Source: Alphaproteobacteria bacterium (GTDB lineage: Bacteria; Pseudomonadota; Alphaproteobacteria; JAEULC01). Taken from it: 47,775 bases of DNA. The DNA lies in the NCBI GenBank assembly GCA_023150455.1, contig JAKLKW010000041.1, positions 1 to 47,775 on the forward strand, read 5' to 3'. The notes under the pieces were generated by a model, which did not search any database, was not told the DNA's origin, and was given only the letters and a program-made list of their open reading frames with translations. Below, piece after piece: positions 35,075 to 42,691 of this stretch. The position numbers and the translations under genes were made by a program. Position 1 is the stretch's first letter; each line of letters begins with the position of its first letter.

Positions 35075-36850
35075 TCACACCAGCACCATGCCCTCTTCGG
35101 ACACCGGCTTCTTGGCCTCGTCGGCGGGCCCCAGCAGCATCTCGTGGTGCGCCGCGCCCGACGGGATCATCGGGAAGCAGTTCTCGGTCTTGTCGACCAT
35201 GACGTCGACCACCACCGGGCGGTCGACTTTGATCATCTCCTTGATGATGCGGTCGACGTCGCACGGCTTGGCCGCGCGCATTCCGACGCAGCCGAACGCA
35301 TCGGCGAGCTTCACGAAGTCGGGCAGCGCCTCGGTGTAGCTCTCGGAGTAGCGGCCGCCGTGCAGCAGCTCCTGCCACTGCCGGACCATGCCCATCCACT
35401 GGTTGTTGATGATGAAGATCTTGACCGGCAGGCGGTACTGCACCGCGGTCGAGAGCTCCTGGATGTTCATCAGGATCGAGGCCTCGCCGGCGATGTCGAC
35501 CACCAGCTTGCCCGGATTGGCCATCTGCACGCCGACCGCGGCCGGCAGGCCGTAGCCCATCGTGCCGAGCCCGCCCGAGGTCATCCAGTGATGCGGCTTC
35601 TCGAAGCCGAAGAACTGCGCGGCCCACATCTGGTGCTGGCCGACCTCGGTCGTGATGAACGGCTCCATGTCCCTGGTGAGCTGGTAGAGGCGCTGGATCG
35701 CGTATTGCGGCTTGATGACGCTGTCGCTCGGCTGGTAGCGCAGGCAGTCGCGCGCGCGCCATTCGTCGATCTGCCTCCACCATTCCTTCAGCGCCTTGCC
35801 GTCGGGCTTGGCTTTGCGCTTCTTCCACGCCTCGATCAGCTGCTTCAGCACCTGGCGGCAGTCGCCGATGATGCCGAGCTCGACCGGCACGTTCTTGTTG
35901 ATCGAGGACGGGTCGATGTCGACATGGATCTTGCGCGACCCGGGCGAGAAGGCGTTGAGCCGGCCGGTCACGCGGTCGTCGAAGCGCGCGCCGATGTTGA
36001 TCAGCACGTCGGCGCCGTGCATCGCCAGGTTGGCCTGGTAGGTGCCGTGCATGCCCAGCATGCCGAGGAACAGCGGGTCGCTGGCCGGGAAGGCGCCGAG
36101 GCCCATCAGCGTCAGCGTGCAGGGATAGCCGGTCAGGCGCACGAACTGCGTCAGCAGCTTCGAGGCCTCGGTGCCGGCATTGATGACGCCGCCGCCGCAA
36201 TAGAAGACCGGGCGCTTGGCGCCGGCGATCAGGTCGATCGCCTTCTCGATCAGCGCCGGGTCGGCCTCGGTCTGCGGCCGGTAGGTGCGGTGGCGCACGT
36301 TGGCCGGGCCCTCGTACAGCCCTTCCGCGAACTGCACGTCCTTGGGCAGGTCGACCACCACCGGGCCGGGCCTTCCGCTGCGCGCGACGTAGAACGCCTC
36401 GTGCAGCGTGCGGCCCAGCTCGTTCACGTCCTTCACCAGGTAGTTGTGCTTGGTGCAGGGGCGCGTGATGCCGGTGGTGTCCGCCTCCTGAAAGGCGTCG
36501 TTGCCGATCAGGTGGGTCGGCACCTGGCCGGTGAGGCAGACGATCGGGATCGAATCCATCAGCGCGTCGGTCAGGCCCGTCACCGCGTTGGTGGCGCCGG
36601 GACCCGAGGTCACCAGCACCACGCCGACCTTGCCGGACGAGCGCGCATAGCCCTCGGCCGCGTGCACCGCGCCGCCTTCCTGGCGCACCAGGACATGGCG
36701 CAGCGCGTTCTGCTTGAACAGCGCGTCGTAGATCGGCAGGACCGCGCCGCCGGGATAGCCGAACACGACGTCGACGCCCTGGTCCAGCAGGGACTTGATC
36801 ACGATCTCCGCGCCCGTCATGCGCTGGGCGCCGGTGGGCTGCTCGGGCAT
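35075..36850 (-). CDS. ilvB: Acetolactate synthase large subunit
   Basis: 591 residues, a thiamine-diphosphate enzyme that joins two pyruvates (or pyruvate with 2-oxobutyrate). The N-terminal TPP pyrimidine domain has VFGYPGGAVLPIYDAL and the catalytic Glu in HEGGAVHAAEGYAR-like QEGGAVHAAEGYARSS. The central domain includes VDIDPSSINKNV, and the C-terminal TPP domain has GLGTMGYGLPAAVGVQMANP and the metal motif GEASILMNIQELSTAV...NNQWMGMVRQWQ. Start: ATG at 36848-36850 with GGAAGGA. It starts 99 bp downstream of the miaA stop on the same strand. No leader peptide or riboswitch was seen in that gap. Confidence 0.96.
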   Translation of the reverse strand: MPEQPTGAQRMTGAEIVIKSLLDQGVDVVFGYPGGAVLPIYDALFKQNALRHVLVRQEGGAVHAAEGYARSSGKVGVVLVTSGPGATNAVTGLTDALMDSIPIVCLTGQVPTHLIGNDAFQEADTTGITRPCTKHNYLVKDVNELGRTLHEAFYVARSGRPGPVVVDLPKDVQFAEGLYEGPANVRHRTYRPQTEADPALIEKAIDLIAGAKRPVFYCGGGVINAGTEASKLLTQFVRLTGYPCTLTLMGLGAFPASDPLFLGMLGMHGTYQANLAMHGADVLINIGARFDDRVTGRLNAFSPGSRKIHVDIDPSSINKNVPVELGIIGDCRQVLKQLIEAWKKRKAKPDGKALKEWWRQIDEWRARDCLRYQPSDSVIKPQYAIQRLYQLTRDMEPFITTEVGQHQMWAAQFFGFEKPHHWMTSGGLGTMGYGLPAAVGVQMANPGKLVVDIAGEASILMNIQELSTAVQYRLPVKIFIINNQWMGMVRQWQELLHGGRYSESYTEALPDFVKLADAFGCVGMRAAKPCDVDRIIKEMIKVDRPVVVDVMVDKTENCFPMIPSGAAHHEMLLGPADEAKKPVSEEGMVLV

Positions 36851-36949
36851 GCGATGGTCCTTCCGAACGGCCGCGAATGCCGCGAAAAACGAAGCCGCGA
36901 CAGGGCCTTCAACGGTGAAGAAAAGGAGCGGCACCGTAGACGCGCCGAA

Positions 36950-37900
36950 TCAGTGGGTCAAGCAAAACTGACGAATTATCGCAAAGATTTCCGGCATGAA
37001 TCTTTCCGAAAATTGCGCATTGAGGACATGGTCCGGCGCGAGCTGGTGCCGGAACCAGGTCGCCTGCCGCTTGGCGTACCGGCGCGTCGACTGCTGCGCC
37101 AGCCGTATTGCATCCTCTTGGGAAATCTCGCCTTTCAGGTGACGGATCAGCTCGGGAACGCCGAGCGCCTTCATCGCCGGCAGGCGCGGGTCGAAGTTCC
37201 GCGCCATCAGCGCCCGCGCTTCGTCCAGAGCGCCTTGTTCCATCATGCGCAAGAATCTTGCATCGATGGCCGCGTGCAGCGCGGGGCGGGGCGGCATCAG
37301 CAGCATGACGAAGCAGCACAGGCCACCCGCCGGCGCGGCCGGTTCGGCCTGCCAGGCGGAGAGCGGGCGGCCGGTCGCCGCGACGACCTCGTAGGCGCGG
37401 ATCAGCCGCTGCGTGTCGCTGGATGCGAGCTTCGCCGCCGTGACCGGGTCGCGCTCGGCCAGCGCGCGGTGGAAACCCTCGGCGCCGAGCCGCGCGTGCA
37501 GCGCGCGCGCCGCCTCGCGCACCTCCGCCGGCACGGGCGGGACCGGCGCCAGGCCCTGCATCAGGGCGCGCAGGTAGAGCCCGGTGCCGCCGACCAGCAC
37601 CGGCAGGCGCCCGGCTTCGCGCGCCTCGGCGATCGCGTCCAGCGCCATCGCGCGCCAGCGCCCGGCCGAGGCGGGATCGTCCGGCTCGAGCACGCCGTAG
37701 AGCCGATGCGGCGCGCGCGCGAGCGCCGCGTCGTCCGGCTGCGCCGTCAGGATGCGCAAGCCCCGATAGAGCTGCATCGAATCGGCGTTGACGACCGTGC
37801 CGGCGAATTCCTCGGCCAGCGCCAGGGCCAGTGCCGACTTGCCCGAGGCGGTCGGGCCGGCGACGACGACGGCGCGCGTGCTCGTGGGCCGCATGCTCAT
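36950..37900 (-). CDS. miaA: tRNA dimethylallyltransferase
   Basis: 316 residues. It adds a dimethylallyl group to A37 of tRNAs that read codons starting with U. The P-loop is GPTASGKSALALALAEEF (residues 15-32), followed by NADSMQLYRGLRILTAQP, HRLYGVLEPDDPASAGRW, PVLVGGTGLYLRALMQGL, and the C-terminal MKALGVPELIRHLKGEIS, STRRYAKRQATWFRHQL. Start: ATG at 37900, divergent from serB with 33 bp between start codons. The gene is complete, ending 99 bp before ilvB. Confidence 0.95.
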   Translation of the reverse strand: MSMRPTSTRAVVVAGPTASGKSALALALAEEFAGTVVNADSMQLYRGLRILTAQPDDAALARAPHRLYGVLEPDDPASAGRWRAMALDAIAEAREAGRLPVLVGGTGLYLRALMQGLAPVPPVPAEVREAARALHARLGAEGFHRALAERDPVTAAKLASSDTQRLIRAYEVVAATGRPLSAWQAEPAAPAGGLCCFVMLLMPPRPALHAAIDARFLRMMEQGALDEARALMARNFDPRLPAMKALGVPELIRHLKGEISQEDAIRLAQQSTRRYAKRQATWFRHQLAPDHVLNAQFSERFMPEIFAIIRQFCLTH

Positions 37901-37933
37901 GGACGCGGAACCGGCCGTCCGCTATATGGCCGC

Positions 37934-38824
37934 GTGCCCTTCATCCTGACCCTGATCACCCGTCCCGAAACGCGCGCGCTCGACTCTAGCATGGTCGACG
38001 CGGTGCGCCGCGCGCTCAGGCAAGCGGACGCACCCGACTGGCTGGCGCAAGGCATCGCCTGCGACCTCGGCTGCGATGGCGCTTCGATCGAAGCAATCGA
38101 GGCAGCGGCGCGCGATGCGCTGGGAACGGCGCCGGTCGATGTCGTGACCCAGGAAGCCGGCGAGACGCGGCGCAGGCGCCTGATAATCGCCGACATGGAC
38201 GCGACCATGACCGAGGGCGAGACGATCGACCAGCTCGCCGAGGAAGCCGGCATCGGCCCGCAGATCGCCGCCATCACCGTGCGCGCGATGCGCGGCGAGC
38301 TCGACTTCGTCCAGGCCTTGCGCGAGCGCACCGCGCTGATGGCCGGCCTGCCCGAGGCCGCGCTCGGCCGCGTGCGCGACCGCATGCGGCCGATGCCCGG
38401 CGCGCGTGCGTTGGTGCAGACCATGCGGCGGCACGGCGCGCGCACCGCGCTGGTGTCGGGCGGGTTCAATGTCTTCACGGCGCAGGCGCGCGCGCTGATC
38501 GGATTCGACGAGGCGCACGGCAACACGGTCGAGGTCGCGGCCGGCAAGCTGACCGGCCGCGTGATCGACCCGGTGATGGGCCGCGACGCCAAGCTGCGCC
38601 TGCTCAACGAGACCGCCGCCGCGCATGGGCTCCAGCTCGCCGAGACCATGGCGGTCGGCGACGGGGCCAACGACCTCGCCATGATCCAGGCCGCCGGCAT
38701 GGGCGTGGCGATCCACGCCAAGCCCATCGTCGCCGCCGCCGCACGCGCGCGCATCGATCACGGCGACCTGACCGCGCTGCTCTACATCCAGGGCTATCGG
38801 CGGGACGAGTTCGCCGGCGGTTAG
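37934..38824 (+). CDS. serB: Phosphoserine phosphatase
   Basis: 296 residues. An N-terminal ACT-like region (1-80) precedes the HAD phosphatase domain. The catalytic DxDxT motif is IIADMDATMTEGE, with nucleophile Asp87 and Asp89; other landmarks are RMRPMPGARALVQTMRRHGARTALVSGGF (motif II Ser), KLRLLNETAAAHG and AVGDGANDLAMIQAAGMGVA (motif IV). It makes serine, the last step of the phosphorylated pathway, and serine feeds cysteine synthesis. The start is a GTG at 37934-37936, since no ATG opens this frame before the conserved region. A REP-like palindrome follows the stop. Confidence 0.93.
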   Translation: MPFILTLITRPETRALDSSMVDAVRRALRQADAPDWLAQGIACDLGCDGASIEAIEAAARDALGTAPVDVVTQEAGETRRRRLIIADMDATMTEGETIDQLAEEAGIGPQIAAITVRAMRGELDFVQALRERTALMAGLPEAALGRVRDRMRPMPGARALVQTMRRHGARTALVSGGFNVFTAQARALIGFDEAHGNTVEVAAGKLTGRVIDPVMGRDAKLRLLNETAAAHGLQLAETMAVGDGANDLAMIQAAGMGVAIHAKPIVAAAARARIDHGDLTALLYIQGYRRDEFAGG

Positions 38825-38933
38825 CGCCTCATCCTTGAGACAAGCTCAGGATGAGGGCCTCCGTGTTTGCTGTCGCGTGCTACGCCGAGATTCGCTTGGC
38901 CTCATCCTGAGCTGTCGAAGGATGAAGGCGCCC
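38824..38933. repeat. REP-like palindromes between serB and the sugar dehydrogenase
   Basis: Two units of the REP type face each other. CCTCATCCTTGAGACAAGCTCAGGATGAGG is a hairpin on its own (from about 38827), and CCTCATCCTGAG...TCGAAGGATGAAGG (to about 38929) forms the second. The outer ends, GCGCCTCATCCTT and AAGGATGAAGGCGC, also pair. Core words CATCCT and AGGATGA match the element at 14225. It lies between two convergent genes, where it could act as a shared terminator. Confidence 0.75.
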
Positions 38934-38985
38934 GGTGCCTTCGCTGCCCGATGCGACCCGATCGGGAAGCGGCACCCCCACCGGA

Positions 38986-40131
38986 CTACCGCCGGCTGAT
39001 CCTGAGGATCTTGTCGTCGCCGCTGAAGTTGGTGAGCGCGTAGAGCGCGCTGTCCGGGCCGACCACGGCGTCGCGGAAGGCGCCGTGGCGGCCGCGGTCG
39101 GGGCTTTCCGAGTACCAGCGCTCGATCGCCGCCACGCGCCAGTCGCCGGCGGCACCGCGCGCGAGCACGACCTTGATCAGCGCGTCGGAGCGCTGCGTGG
39201 CGACGAAGAGATCGCCGTTCCAGAAGGCGATGCCCGAGGGCGGCGCGCCGGTCTCGCGCCAGAGCAGGATCGGGTCGATGTACTCCTTCAAGCCTGCCGC
39301 GCCGATCACCCTGGGCCAGCCGCAGTTGCCGCCCTTGCGGATGACGTTGATCTCGTCGTCCTTGCGCCGGCCGCCGAACTCGCCCGAGGGCCCGTGCTCG
39401 GAGGCGAACAGCTCCTTCGTCTCCGGATGCCAGGCGAGGCCCTGCGGGTTGCGGTGGCCGTAGCTCCACACCGGCGAGTCGGGGAAGGGATTGTCGGCCG
39501 GCGCGGCGCCGTCGGGCGTCACGCGCAGGATCTTGCCGCCGAGCGAGCCGAGGTCCTGGGCGATCTCGGCGCGATAGGTCTCGCCGGTCGTGACATAAAG
39601 CATGCCGTCCGGCCCGAAGGCGATGCGCCCGCCGTTGTGGTAGGTCGCGGCGGGAATCCCGTCGACGATCACGCGATCGATCGCGCCCGTCGCGCCGCCG
39701 TGACGCAGGCGCACGACGCGGTTGACGGTGCCGCGGTCGGTCCCGGCCGTGAGCATGGCGTAGAGGAAGGGCTGCTGCGGGAAGGCGGGATGCAGCGCCA
39801 GCCCCATCAACCCGCCTTCGCCGCGCGCGCGCACCGGGAGCGTCGCATAGGGTTGCTGCCGCAGCGCGCCGTCCGGCGCGATCGCGCGGATGCGGCCCGG
39901 GCGCTCGCTCACCAGCGCGCTCTTGTCGGGCAGGAAGACGAGCGACCACGGCGTCTCGAGGCCCCGTGTCCAGACGCGCGTGTCGACCTCGGCCACGTCG
40001 GGCCGGAAGCGCTCCGGCACCGTTTGCGGCTGCTTGCCGATGATCGGGTCCGCAAGGGCGGTCGCGGCGCGCATGGCGCCGATCAGTGCCAAGCTCGCGA
40101 GGGATGCGTTCAGAAAGTCGCGTCGCAGCAT
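38986..40131 (-). CDS. PQQ-dependent sugar dehydrogenase, YliI/Asd-like
   Basis: 381 residues. The N-terminus MLRRDFLNASLASLALIGAM has the RRxFL motif and hydrophobic core of a Tat-type signal peptide, so the protein is likely exported folded. The six-bladed propeller of soluble aldose sugar dehydrogenases is visible: LETPWSLVFLPD, GGLMGLALHPAF, YHNGGRIAFGPDGMLYVTTGE, WSYGHRNPQGLAWHP, SEHGPSGEFGGRRKDDEIN and GDLFVATQ. These oxidise sugars with PQQ. No pqq genes are in the window, so cofactor supply is unknown. Start: ATG at 40129-40131, chosen because it begins the signal. Confidence 0.87.
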   Translation of the reverse strand: MLRRDFLNASLASLALIGAMRAATALADPIIGKQPQTVPERFRPDVAEVDTRVWTRGLETPWSLVFLPDKSALVSERPGRIRAIAPDGALRQQPYATLPVRARGEGGLMGLALHPAFPQQPFLYAMLTAGTDRGTVNRVVRLRHGGATGAIDRVIVDGIPAATYHNGGRIAFGPDGMLYVTTGETYRAEIAQDLGSLGGKILRVTPDGAAPADNPFPDSPVWSYGHRNPQGLAWHPETKELFASEHGPSGEFGGRRKDDEINVIRKGGNCGWPRVIGAAGLKEYIDPILLWRETGAPPSGIAFWNGDLFVATQRSDALIKVVLARGAAGDWRVAAIERWYSESPDRGRHGAFRDAVVGPDSALYALTNFSGDDKILRISRR

Positions 40132-40228
40132 GAGCCGATTACTCCGCACCTGTCCGGACAACAATAGCCGCCGCCCTCGACGCCAACGCCTCACAACGCG
40201 CGGAGCGGATGTGACAACGGCGGTAAGC

Positions 40229-40825
40229 TCAGGCCTGCGCCAGCAGGTCGCCCGGGACGCGCCGCAAGGTGCGCCGGAACGGTGCCGGATCGCCGAGCCC
40301 GCCCGCGACGATCAGCGCGCCCTCGATGCGGATCACCGCGTCCTGGGCGCGCAGCCGCGCGGCCGCCTGCGGCACGCCGGCTTCGACCGCGAGCGCGGCC
40401 AGCGCATCGATCCAGCGTCCGAACACGGCCGACAGCTGCGCCTGGAACAACTGGCGCGCGCCGCCGATCACCATGTTGCCGAGCACGCAGGCGTTGCGCC
40501 CGCCGCCATAGAACCCGTCCAGCGCCTTGAGCATGCGCTCGAGCCGCCGTTCGGGCGCGCCCGGCCCGGCAAGCGGCCGGATCGCATGCTCCTCCAGCCA
40601 CTGCTCGACGCGCTCGATCACCGCGCGCGCCATGTCGGCCTTGCCGCCGGGGAAGTAGTGATAAAGGCTCGATTTGCCGAGGCCGGTCGCCGCGGACAGC
40701 TCCGCGAGCGACGCGCCGTCATAGCCGTGCTTCTGGAACACGGGCAAGAGGCGCATCACCACCTGGTCGCGCGGCAGCAGCGGGGCGGGCATCGCAAACG
40801 TATCGCTCGGCGGATCGAGGTCCAT
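40229..40825 (-). CDS. TetR/AcrR family regulator
   Basis: 198 residues. The helix-turn-helix lies at about residues 22-68 (LPVFQKHGYDGASLAELSAATGLGKSSLYHYFPGGKADM), a standard TetR match. The rest is the variable ligand-binding domain (LEEHAIRPLAGPG, RNACVLGNMVIGGA), whose NMVIGGA stretch fits the group that includes AcrR-like repressors. It is divergent from the YHS protein, and a perfect 16-bp palindrome lies in the shared region close to that gene's promoter. It is 98 bp downstream of the sugar dehydrogenase start on the same strand, so the two could be linked, but no evidence for that was seen. Confidence 0.9.
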   Translation of the reverse strand: MDLDPPSDTFAMPAPLLPRDQVVMRLLPVFQKHGYDGASLAELSAATGLGKSSLYHYFPGGKADMARAVIERVEQWLEEHAIRPLAGPGAPERRLERMLKALDGFYGGGRNACVLGNMVIGGARQLFQAQLSAVFGRWIDALAALAVEAGVPQAAARLRAQDAVIRIEGALIVAGGLGDPAPFRRTLRRVPGDLLAQA

Positions 40826-40897
40826 GGCGACGCTAGGGGCGCCTGCCCTCGGCTGTCAAACCGCACCGCTCGCACGCGAACGTGAAGCGACGCGCTC

Positions 40898-40925
40898 TTG
40901 CCCGGCGGGGCGTGCGGCATATTAT
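40898..40925 (+). promoter_or_regulatory. Promoter of the YHS gene
   Basis: TTGCCC (40898-40903) and TATTAT (40920-40925) are separated by 16 bp, a good sigma-70 type match in an otherwise GC-rich region. The start site is expected near 40931, inside the palindromic operator at 40925-40940. It lies about 60 bp upstream of the YHS gene ATG. Confidence 0.6.
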
Positions 40926-40940
40926 ACCGAACGTTCGGTA
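40925..40940. promoter_or_regulatory. Perfect palindrome, candidate TetR operator
   Basis: TACCGAACGTTCGGTA is a perfect 16-bp palindrome that begins at the end of the -10 hexamer of the YHS gene promoter. Its ACCGAACGTTCGGT core is the form typical of many TetR-family operators. Binding there would block polymerase. The TetR gene is divergent from this region. Confidence 0.7.
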
Positions 40941-40983
40941 CAATACCAGGCCGGACGAAGCGCCACTCGACTCAAGAAAGGAC

Positions 40984-41469
40984 ATGCCGATGGTTTCCAC
41001 GAACATGCGCCGCCGCGCGCTCGCCGCCTGCGCCGCGCTCGGACTGGCCCTCGCGTTCACCGCGCCCGCCCAGGCGATCGACCGCACCGGCGGCACGTAC
41101 AACAGCCTCTACGCCGGGCTCGGTGCCAAGGGCTACGACGTGGTCGCGTATTTCACCGAAGGCAAGGCGGTCAAGGGCAAGAACGAGTTCGAGGCGGTGC
41201 ACGGCGGCGTGACGTGGAAGTTCGCGTCGGCCAGGCACCGCGACCTGTTCGCCGCCGATCCCGGCAAGTACGCGCCGCAGTTCGGCGGCTTCTGCTCCTG
41301 GGGCGTGGCGCAGGGCAAGCTGTTCGACGTCGACCCCGAGCACGGCTGGAAGGTCGTCGACGGCAAGCTCTACATGAACTTCAACGCCGACATCCAGAAG
41401 ACCTGGGAGGAGGACATTCCCGGCATGATCTCGAAGGCGAACGGCAACTGGCCGACGCTCAATCGCTGA
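40984..41469 (+). CDS. Exported YHS-domain protein
   Basis: 161 residues. A signal peptide of about 36 residues (MRRRALAACAALGLALAFTA, cleavage AQA-ID) precedes a YHS domain: GYDVVAYFTEGKAV, FEAVHGGVTWKFASARHRDLFAADPGKYAPQFGGFCSWG. YHS domains are thought to bind metals or small ligands through Tyr, His and Ser; in this protein the motif is spread as VAYF...VHGG...FCSW. The closest pattern is YHS-domain proteins of unknown role, often linked to metal or stress response. Start: ATG at 40984 with AAGAAAGGA; an ATG at 40990 is an alternative. It is under a divergent TetR regulator with a palindrome on its promoter. Confidence 0.82.
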   Translation: MPMVSTNMRRRALAACAALGLALAFTAPAQAIDRTGGTYNSLYAGLGAKGYDVVAYFTEGKAVKGKNEFEAVHGGVTWKFASARHRDLFAADPGKYAPQFGGFCSWGVAQGKLFDVDPEHGWKVVDGKLYMNFNADIQKTWEEDIPGMISKANGNWPTLNR

Positions 41470-41472
41470 TCC

Positions 41473-42610
41473 TTACGCCGGCGGCGCGGCGGCGGCCTTC
41501 TCCGCCTCGCCGCCGCCGATGCGCTCGGCGAGCGCGGCCTCGAGGAACGGGTCGAGGTCGCCGTCGAGCACCGCCTGCGCGTTGCCGCGCTCAACGCCGG
41601 TGCGCACGTCCTTCACCATCTGGTAGGGCTGCAGCACGTAGGAGCGGATCTGGTGGCCCCAGCCGATGTCGGACTTGGCGTCGTGCGCGGCCTGCGCCGC
41701 GGCCTCGCGCTTCTTGAGCTCCGCCTCGTAGAGCCGCGCCTTCAGCATCTCCATCGCCATCGCGCGGTTGCGATGCTGCGAGCGGTCGATCTGGCAGGCC
41801 ACGATGATGCCCGACGGGACGTGGGTGATGCGCACCGCGCTCTCGGTCTTGTTGACGTGCTGCCCGCCGGCGCCGGAGGAGCGATAGGTGTCGATCTTCA
41901 GGTCCTTCTCCAAGACCTCGATGTCGATGTTCTCGTCGATCACCGGATAGACGCCGACCGAGCAGAAGCTGGTGTGCCGGCGCGCGTTGGAATCGAAGGG
42001 CGAGATGCGCACCAGGCGATGCACGCCCGATTCCGTCTTGAGCCAGCCATAGGCGTTGGGGCCGATGATCCTGACGGTCGCCGACTTGAGGCCGGCCTCC
42101 TCGCCCGCGCTTTCCTCGATCCACTCCACCTTGTTGCCGTGCTGCTCGGCCCAGCGCACGTACATGCGCATGAGCATCTCGGCCCAGTCCTGCGCCTCGG
42201 TGCCGCCGGCGCCGGCATGGACCTCGAGATAGCAGTCGTTGGCGTCGGCCTCGCCCGACAGCAGGCTTTCGATCTGCTTCTTCTCGGCCTTGGGCTTCAA
42301 GGCCGCGAGCATCGCCTCGGCCTCGGCGATCGCCGCCTGGTCGTTCTCGGCCTCGCCGAGCTCGAGCAGGGCCAGGGCGTCGTCCAGCTCGCTTTTCAGG
42401 CTGCTATAGCCGCCGAGCGAGCGTTCAAGCTGCGTGCGCTCGCGCAGGATCTTCTGCGCCTTGGCCGAGTCGTTCCACAGATCGCTGCTGCCGGCGAGCG
42501 CGTTCAGCTCCTGCAGGCGCTTGTTGGCGTGATCCCAGTCAAAGATGCCTCCGCACGAGATCGAGGCACTGGTTGATCGAATCGACGGTGGCTTGCGTCT
42601 CGGCGCGCAT
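41473..42610 (-). CDS. prfB: Peptide chain release factor 2 (programmed +1 frameshift)
   Basis: The first 23 codons (MRAETQATVDSINQCLDLVR, then RHL) end in CTT TGA C. Ribosomes shift +1 there, after which DWDHANKRLQELNAL continues in the main frame; the mature product is about 378 residues. RF2 stops translation at UGA and UAA. Landmarks are RISPFDSNARRHTSF with the SPF stop-recognition tripeptide, and SSGAGGQHVNKTESAVR with the peptidyl-release GGQ. Start: ATG at 42608-42610 behind GGAGAC. It is 81 bp downstream of PBP1A on the same strand and converges with the YHS gene (3 bp apart). Confidence 0.95.
42538..42553 (-). other. prfB: prfB programmed +1 frameshift site
   Basis: CGGAGGCATCTTTGAC holds an internal Shine-Dalgarno sequence (GGAGG), a 3-nt spacer, the slippery codon CTT, the in-frame stop TGA and C, in exactly the arrangement of E. 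coli prfB. When RF2 is scarce, ribosomes pause at UGA and shift +1; when it is abundant they stop. This autoregulates RF2. Confidence 0.95.
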
Positions 42611-42691
42611 TGCGTCGGGTCTCCGCTGGAATGGATGGCGCGATGGTTGGGGGGAAGATGGCGCGCCGGGCGCGCCAATACAAGCGCGACG

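Noticed and set aside
34781..37933. A very long plus-strand open frame across ilvN, ilvB and miaA that leads into serB
   Set aside because: It is the GC-rich antisense shadow of three clear minus-strand genes. The His/Arg-rich composition has no domain, and serB similarity begins only at 37934.
40269..40530. Short Arg-rich frames opposite the TetR gene
   Set aside because: Antisense frames without sense; the TetR helix-turn-helix on the minus strand is unambiguous.
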